Of a stretch of DNA of 9,097 nucleotides, positions 6,457-9,097 are shown piece after piece (positions within the stretch are counted from its first letter, which is position 1; each line of letters opens with the position of its first letter). Both the position numbers and the translations under genes were made by a program. This stretch comes from Bacteroidaceae bacterium (GTDB lineage: Bacteria > Bacteroidota > Bacteroidia > Bacteroidales > Bacteroidaceae): positions 1 to 9,097 of the forward strand of contig JAFYMV010000003.1 of assembly GCA_017548225.1 (NCBI GenBank), given 5' to 3'. The notes under the pieces are model-generated. The model worked only from the letters and a program-made list of their open reading frames with translations, ran no database searches and was not told the DNA's origin.

Positions 6457-6948
6457 ATGAAAAAAATGCTAACCATGACGGCCGTTGCGTGCTTGGCCGC
6501 ATGTGCCATCTCGTGTGGCAACAAAAAAGAGAAGAATGCCCCGATAGGCTATGAGAGCTACACCGACAGCATCTACATGGTGAACGACACCACCCTTGGC
6601 GAGCTGCAGACCTACACCTACGAGGGTGTGCTCCCCACCGATGCTGGCATCCCAGCCAACTACATGCTCACCATCTACAGCTACGACCTCAACAACGACG
6701 GCAGCTATAGCCTCATCGAGAGCTACACCGAAGCCAATGGCGCCGCACGCACCCAATACGATGAGGGCGAAGTGTTGGTGATGGTAGGCATACCCAATGA
6801 CTCTACCGCCATCGTGTACGAACTCATCTCTTATAGCAACCGTCCCCGCCTGCGTCTCGCAGCCGAAGGCGACAGCGCGCTTCACAAGCTCGACAAAGAC
6901 TTCCGCCGCGCAAGCCACGACGCACGCCATAAGTTGCATAGACGATAA
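6457..6948 (+). CDS. NlpE N-terminal-domain-like lipoprotein without the cysteine pair
   Basis: The 163-residue protein starts with a lipoprotein signal (MKK, then a hydrophobic segment). Two lipobox cysteines are possible: LAAC at 13-16, the better consensus match, and AISC at 17-20, which is followed by the hydrophilic GNKKEKN. The mature part has the order of the NlpE N-terminal barrel: YTYEGVLP (53-60), a hairpin with DLNNDGSYSLIESYTE (77-92), EGEVLVM (103-109), a strand RLRLAAEGD (131-139) and a final LHKLDKDF (142-149). NlpE in Proteobacteria is an envelope-stress and copper-related outer-membrane lipoprotein. The CxxC-type cysteines expected after the YEGxLP motif are missing (TDAGIP instead), so copper binding is unlikely. 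The tail (150-163) is basic, with His and Arg. The assignment is by motif order and is moderately confident. Confidence 0.72.
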   Translation: MKKMLTMTAVACLAACAISCGNKKEKNAPIGYESYTDSIYMVNDTTLGELQTYTYEGVLPTDAGIPANYMLTIYSYDLNNDGSYSLIESYTEANGAARTQYDEGEVLVMVGIPNDSTAIVYELISYSNRPRLRLAAEGDSALHKLDKDFRRASHDARHKLHRR

Positions 6949-6954
6949 GTTCTA

Positions 6955-6990
6955 ACGATAACGATGACGATAACGAAAACGATAACGAAA
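6955..6990. repeat. Tandem hexamer repeat (6 units) after the NlpE-like gene
   Basis: Six 6-bp units run head to tail: ACGATA, ACGATG, ACGATA, ACGAAA, ACGATA, ACGAAA. The tract begins seven bases after the stop codon and is non-coding. Confidence 0.8.
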
Positions 6991-7019
6991 AAGCAGCGAA
7001 CAGACGATTAACTATGTTG

Positions 7020-7036
7020 ATACCGCGATGCGGTAT
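7020..7036 (+). terminator. Small perfect hairpin between the two lipoprotein genes
   Basis: ATACCGC (7020-7026) and GCGGTAT (7030-7036) are perfect inverted arms around GAT. Only TTGTCT follows, not a true T-run, so it may be a weak terminator, an RNA-stability element or a protein site rather than an efficient terminator. Confidence 0.4.
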
Positions 7037-7076
7037 TGTCTAAACTCCTGCACTCCTAAACTTCTAAACTTCTAAA
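7037..7076. repeat. Tandem octamer repeat (5 units) before the DUF4136 gene
   Basis: Five 8-bp units run head to tail: TGTCTAAA, CTCCTGCA, CTCCTAAA, CTTCTAAA, CTTCTAAA. An A9 run (7074-7082) follows, ending seven bases before the ATG at 7090, so both tracts occupy the probable ribosome-binding region. Confidence 0.75.
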
Positions 7077-7089
7077 AAAAAATCTTCTT

Positions 7090-7728
7090 ATGAAAAAGCT
7101 AATCCCTCTCCTCTTTGCAGGAGCCTTGCTGGCCACAGCATGTGAGAAGTACCCAGACACCAGTGATCTGGACAACAACTACCTCGTGTATACCAACTAC
7201 GATGACGACACCGACTTCAAGAAGTTTACCACCTTCTATGTCCCCGACAGCGTGCTCATCATCGACAACAACACCGACAAGCCAAAGTACCTGTACGGTA
7301 CTCCCGCCTCTGACATCATCATTGCCAACTACATCAAGGGTATGGAAGATGCAGGCTATGTGCGCACCCTTGACAAGGAAAGTGCCGATCTCGGTTTGCA
7401 GATCAGTTACATCGAGGACACCTACCGCTTCCGCTACTTCAACGACTACCCCTGGTGGTACGGCTACCCCTGGTACTGGAACTGCGCCTACTGGGGCAAC
7501 TGGGGCGGCTGGTACTGGCCCTACAACATCAGCTACTCCTACACCACCGGCTCAGTACTGGGCGAGCTCATCGACCTCACCGAGACTCCCAGCACCTCGA
7601 AGACCCTCCGCGTAGTGTGGACAAGCTACATCACCGGCCTACTCAACAGCAATGGATCGCTCAACACCACCTATGTGCAAAACTCCATCGCACAGGCCTT
7701 TGAGCAGTCGGTTTATCTGAAGAAATAA
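7090..7728 (+). CDS. DUF4136-type lipoprotein with tryptophan-rich patch
   Basis: The 212-residue protein has a short lipoprotein signal: MKKL, a hydrophobic segment and LLATAC with the acceptor cysteine at 18. The mature part follows the DUF4136 plan: an early YxxYDxDTDFKKFTTFYVPD segment (34-53), ANYIKGMEDAGYVRTL (79-94), a strand DLGLQISYIE (100-109) and a C-terminal LGELIDLTETPSTSKTLRVVWTSYITGLL (157-185). Such proteins are membrane-anchored lipoproteins of unknown role, common in Bacteroidota. Between 116 and 152 lies an unusually aromatic patch with eight Trp in 22 residues (122-143), which family members often carry as a W/Y-rich loop. It precedes an outer-membrane barrel gene in the same direction, and the two may act together in the outer membrane. 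Confidence 0.85.
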   Translation: MKKLIPLLFAGALLATACEKYPDTSDLDNNYLVYTNYDDDTDFKKFTTFYVPDSVLIIDNNTDKPKYLYGTPASDIIIANYIKGMEDAGYVRTLDKESADLGLQISYIEDTYRFRYFNDYPWWYGYPWYWNCAYWGNWGGWYWPYNISYSYTTGSVLGELIDLTETPSTSKTLRVVWTSYITGLLNSNGSLNTTYVQNSIAQAFEQSVYLKK

Positions 7729-7764
7729 AAGCCTCTCCCCCGCCTCTCCCAAGGAGAGGGGCTT
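7729..7764 (+). terminator. GC-rich hairpin after the DUF4136 gene
   Basis: CCTCTCC (7743-7749) pairs perfectly with GGAGAGG (7753-7759) around CAA. Outside a nine-base bulge, AAGCC (7729-7733) pairs with GGCTT (7760-7764). It starts directly after the stop codon. No T-run follows on the plus strand, so it may cause partial termination or mRNA 3' protection. Confidence 0.5.
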
Positions 7765-7794
7765 ACAAACAACTCCAACAGTCAACAGACAAGG

Positions 7795-7809
7795 TTTGCA
7801 CAATGCAAA
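7795..7809. repeat. Small inverted repeat TTTGCA/TGCAAA
   Basis: TTTGCA (7795-7800) and TGCAAA (7804-7809) are inverted arms around CAA in the gap before the barrel gene. Nearby, CAGTCAAC (about 7779-7786) is the inverted complement of GTTGACTG (7863-7870). I cannot assign either a role. Confidence 0.4.
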
Positions 7810-7846
7810 GCTCAGCGAAGCAACAGACTCCATCTGAATGGTAAGT

Positions 7847-7874
7847 CCGTAGACCGTAGACAGTTGACTGTAGA
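7847..7874. repeat. Tandem heptamer repeat (4 units) before the barrel gene
   Basis: Four 7-bp units run head to tail: CCGTAGA, CCGTAGA, CAGTTGA, CTGTAGA. As in the tract at 6307-6334, the third unit is the most divergent. Confidence 0.75.
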
Positions 7875-7875
7875 C

Positions 7876-7912
7876 AAAAAAAAAAAAATAAACCCCTAAC
7901 CTTTAACCCCTA
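7876..7912. repeat. Poly-A tract and second heptamer repeat just before the barrel gene
   Basis: A run of twelve A (7876-7887) is followed by three 7-bp units, CCCCTAA, CCTTTAA, CCCCTAA (7892-7912), ending about seven bases before the ATG at 7919. The C-rich units occupy the expected ribosome-binding position, so copy number could affect translation. This is inference. Confidence 0.65.
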
Positions 7913-7918
7913 ACTCAT

Positions 7919-8542
7919 ATGAAAACCCTTAAGAAATACACCCTTCGCGTGGTAGCTGCCGCAGCTCTTGCCATCGGTATCAGTATGCCAGCCCAGTCAC
8001 AAGTGTCGCTCGATGCCTACTACAATGTAGACTGGCAGCTCAACATCCCCAGCAACAAGTATGTTGACAAGGTCAGCGGTTGGGGCATGAACTTCGATGC
8101 CGGTTGGTACCTCACCCCCGACATCGCCATCGGCGCCTTCATGAGCTACCACACCAACAACCAGTACATCGACCGCAGTGTGGTGCAGGTATCTGACGAG
8201 ACCGCCATCTACACCGACCAGCAGCGCTCGCTCTACCAGCTCCCCTTCGGCGTCACCGCCCTATACCGCATCATCGAGAGCGACTGGCAGCCCTATGTAG
8301 CCATGAAGCTCGGTGCTGAGTATGCCTACACCTCATCGTACTACAATATCTACAAGTCGGGTGCCGACTCATGGGGCTTCTACCTGTCTCCCGAGATTGG
8401 CATGCGCTGGTACCCCTGGGCCAACGGCATGGGCTTGCACGCTGCCGCCTACTACAGCTTCTCTACCAATGAAGCCACTGTCATGGGTGCCAACCTCAAG
8501 AATCCCAGCAACTTCGGTTTCCGACTCGGCTTGGCCTTTTAG
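7919..8542 (+). CDS. Small outer-membrane beta-barrel protein
   Basis: The 207-residue protein has a classic Sec signal peptide (basic MKTLKKYTLR, hydrophobic 11-22, cleavage probably after AQS at 27). The mature chain is a series of alternating aromatic/polar strands: VSLDAYYNVDWQL (29-41), GWGMNFDAGWYL (54-65), IAIGAFMSYHT (69-79), LYQLPFGVTALYRI (105-118), QPYVAMKLGAEYAYT (124-138), WGFYLSPEIGMRWYP (152-166), MGLHAAAYYSFST (171-183). It ends in FGFRLGLAF with the terminal Phe used by the BAM machinery. About eight strands and the length fit an OmpA/OmpX-size barrel without a periplasmic domain. No ligand or enzymatic motif is visible. It follows the DUF4136 lipoprotein gene in the same direction after a 190-base gap with a hairpin, so cotranscription is uncertain. 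The barrel class is clear, the function unknown. Confidence 0.88.
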   Translation: MKTLKKYTLRVVAAAALAIGISMPAQSQVSLDAYYNVDWQLNIPSNKYVDKVSGWGMNFDAGWYLTPDIAIGAFMSYHTNNQYIDRSVVQVSDETAIYTDQQRSLYQLPFGVTALYRIIESDWQPYVAMKLGAEYAYTSSYYNIYKSGADSWGFYLSPEIGMRWYPWANGMGLHAAAYYSFSTNEATVMGANLKNPSNFGFRLGLAF

Positions 8543-8547
8543 GGCAA

Positions 8548-8579
8548 GCGGGGGTATGAGTCCCCCCACTCCGCCCATT
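8548..8579 (+). terminator. Probable terminator of the barrel gene
   Basis: GGGGG (8550-8554) pairs with CCCCC (8562-8566) around TATGAGT. GCGG (8548-8551) can alternatively pair with CCGC (8571-8574). ATTTTG follows. It starts six bases after the stop codon. The T-run is short, so efficiency is uncertain. Confidence 0.5.
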
Positions 8580-8645
8580 TTGTAAGCCCCATGTGACATT
8601 CCTTCGCGCCGCTTAACATTAGCAGCAGAAAGTGCCACTTTTTCA

Positions 8646-8687
8646 GAGCTGCACCCCACCTTTTTTCTTGGTCGGTTGGTGCAGCTC
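8646..8687. repeat. 10-bp perfect inverted repeat upstream of the small-RNA promoter
   Basis: GAGCTGCACC (8646-8655) and GGTGCAGCTC (8678-8687) are exact inverted complements, with centres 32 bp apart, about three helical turns. The right arm covers the -33 element of the downstream promoter, and a T6 run (8661-8666) lies between the arms. A smaller palindrome, AAAGTG-C-CACTTT, lies at 8629-8641. The rest of the 8543-8872 gene-free stretch holds only the promoter, small RNA and terminators listed separately. Confidence 0.65.
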
Positions 8688-8707
8688 CGCCATTATTCGT
8701 ACCTTTG
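8676..8707 (+). promoter_or_regulatory. Bacteroidota-type promoter of the putative small RNA
   Basis: TTGG (8676-8679) and TACCTTTG (8700-8707) are separated by 20 bases. The -7 box fits TAnnTTTG perfectly. Transcription should start near 8714. No plus-strand protein gene follows. The next gene is on the minus strand, so the promoter most likely serves a non-coding RNA. Confidence 0.75.
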
Positions 8708-8711
8708 CACC

Positions 8712-8782
8712 GTGTTTTTCATGGTATTAGATTTATAAAGTAAGAAGAAGGATGGGTCGTCGTGATGACGACCTTCTTTTTT
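8712..8782 (+). ncRNA. Putative small non-coding RNA, about 70 nt
   Basis: A consensus promoter is followed by about 40 AT-rich bases beginning near GTGTTTTTCATGGTATTAG (8712-8730), then a strong terminator at 8755-8782. The 5' part shows little self-pairing and the 3' part is the terminator stem, the usual layout of a trans-acting small RNA with an open seed. An ATG at 8752 opens a frame, but it runs through the terminator stem and into the region opposite ridA, so coding is unlikely. From memory, the GTGTTTTTCAT-GTATTAGATTTA core recurs in intergenic regions of Bacteroides and Prevotella genomes. It may belong to a paralogous small-RNA family there, but I cannot verify this here. The exact 5' end is estimated. 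Confidence 0.65.
8755..8782 (+). terminator. Intrinsic terminator of the putative small RNA
   Basis: GGTCGTC (8755-8761) pairs perfectly with GACGACC (8767-8773) around GTGAT, followed by TTC and a T6 run (8777-8782). Upstream AAGAA can also pair with the TTCTT after the stem. This is a textbook Rho-independent terminator. Confidence 0.85.
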
Positions 8783-8794
8783 CCAAGAATCCAC

Positions 8795-8841
8795 AAAAAA
8801 AGACACAAGCGCACCCCACGGAAGAGGTATACACCTGTGTC
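8795..8841 (-). terminator. Terminator of ridA on the minus strand
   Basis: Read on the minus strand, GACACAGG (8841-8834) pairs with CTTGTGTC (8809-8802), one pair being a G-U wobble. Seven T residues follow (complement of A7 at 8795-8801). The 24-base loop can fold a small inner hairpin. It lies 32 bases after the ridA stop and faces the small-RNA terminator only 12 bases away. Confidence 0.7.
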
Positions 8842-8872
8842 CTTTATGTCAAGCGTAGCGCCCTACCGTCAC

Positions 8873-9097
8873 TTATCGCACAGCGATGCACTCGATCTCT
8901 ACGCGAGCCTCCTTGGGCAATGTCTTCACCGCCACAGCCGAGCGTGCAGGGCATACACCCTCAAAGAAAGAGGCATACACCTCGTTCATCTCGGCAAAGT
9001 CCGCCATGTCGGCAAGGAATACGGTAGTCTTCACCACATTAGCCATTGTCAATCCCGCTTCGGCAAGGATAGCCTTCATGTTGGTGAGCGACTGACG
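8873..9097 (-). CDS. ridA: RidA family enamine/imine deaminase, 3' part only
   Basis: The last 74 codons and TAA stop of a gene that runs off the right edge. RidA (YjgF/YER057c/UK114 family) hydrolyses reactive 2-aminoacrylate and other enamines/imines made by PLP enzymes such as threonine/serine dehydratase, protecting cytoplasmic PLP enzymes. The visible part begins RQSLTNMKAILAEAGLTMAN and contains VVKTTVFLADM, FAEMNEVYASFF and CPARSAVAVKTLP. It ends VEIECIAVR. The substrate-carboxylate Arg in PARS and the Glu in EIECIA, the catalytic pair of active RidA enzymes, are both present, so it is likely a functional deaminase. The internal ATG at 9079 is not the start: coding similarity continues upstream of it. 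A minus-strand hairpin with a T-run follows the stop. Confidence 0.95.
   Translation of the reverse strand, partial: RQSLTNMKAILAEAGLTMANVVKTTVFLADMADFAEMNEVYASFFEGVCPARSAVAVKTLPKEARVEIECIAVR

Noticed and set aside
6469..6939. Long minus-strand open frame opposite the NlpE-like gene
   Set aside because: It mirrors the codon pattern of the plus-strand gene, which has a lipoprotein signal and recognisable domain motifs. The antisense product has no domain or promoter.
6955..6990. Possible CRISPR-like or iteron array at the hexamer tract
   Set aside because: Units are 6 bp and contiguous with no spacers, no cas or replication genes are nearby, and other gaps have unrelated units.
7115..7615. 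Second plus-strand frame inside the DUF4136 gene
   Set aside because: The Thr/Ser/Pro-rich product is a frame-shifted reading of Asp/Asn/Tyr-rich codons and lacks a start context or domain.
7779..7870. Long-range inverted pair CAGTCAAC/GTTGACTG as a mobile-element end
   Set aside because: Only 8 bp, about 80 bases apart, partly inside the heptamer tract, with no transposase or target duplication.
8369..8659. Minus-strand frame over the end of the barrel gene
   Set aside because: Gly/Val-rich antisense reading of the barrel strands and terminator with no homologous motif.
8752..9027. Open frame starting inside the small RNA and running over ridA
   Set aside because: It crosses a strong intrinsic terminator at 8755-8782 and lies antisense to ridA. 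The product is low complexity.

Overview
The window is a chromosomal segment from a member of the Bacteroidales (Bacteroidota), most likely Prevotellaceae or a close relative. Several promoters have the Bacteroidota form TTTG-N20/21-TAnnTTTG. Shine-Dalgarno sequences are weak or absent. The proteins have a Bacteroidales character (SerS, the MiaA form, the Crp-like regulator, a DUF4136 lipoprotein), and short lipoproteins sit beside an outer-membrane barrel. The genus is an inference.

Left part (1-2445): a well-formed promoter drives serS (seryl-tRNA synthetase). A long hairpin and then a Crp/Fnr-family regulator follow. A 21-bp perfect stem-loop separates the regulator from the convergent minus-strand genes.

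Middle part (2446-6301): five minus-strand genes read right to left: nitroreductase, a DUF2520 Rossmann protein, Maf pyrophosphatase, MiaA tRNA prenyltransferase and a diacylglycerol-kinase-like protein. The first three overlap one another (31 bp and 4 bp) and form one unit with a candidate promoter at 6356-6388. MiaA and the kinase-like gene are 17 bp apart and have their own candidate promoter at 4370-4401. They are mostly housekeeping genes (tRNA modification, nucleotide-pool sanitation, lipid phosphorylation, flavin reductase).

Right part (6302-8542): three plus-strand envelope genes: an NlpE-like lipoprotein, a DUF4136 lipoprotein with a tryptophan-rich patch, and a small outer-membrane beta-barrel. 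The gaps before them hold short tandem repeats with 6-, 7- and 8-bp units.

Far right (8543-9097): a gene-free stretch of about 330 bases carries an inverted repeat, a strong promoter and what looks like a roughly 70-nt small RNA with its own terminator. It faces a convergent, truncated ridA gene that also ends in a hairpin.

Most coding content is ordinary. The parts worth a second look are non-coding: the putative small RNA, a CGCTCGC element shared by two promoter spacers, inverted repeats overlapping -33 boxes, and the intergenic tandem repeats. I see no CRISPR array, tRNA, rRNA, insertion sequence or defence system, and no clear evidence for a wholly new system.
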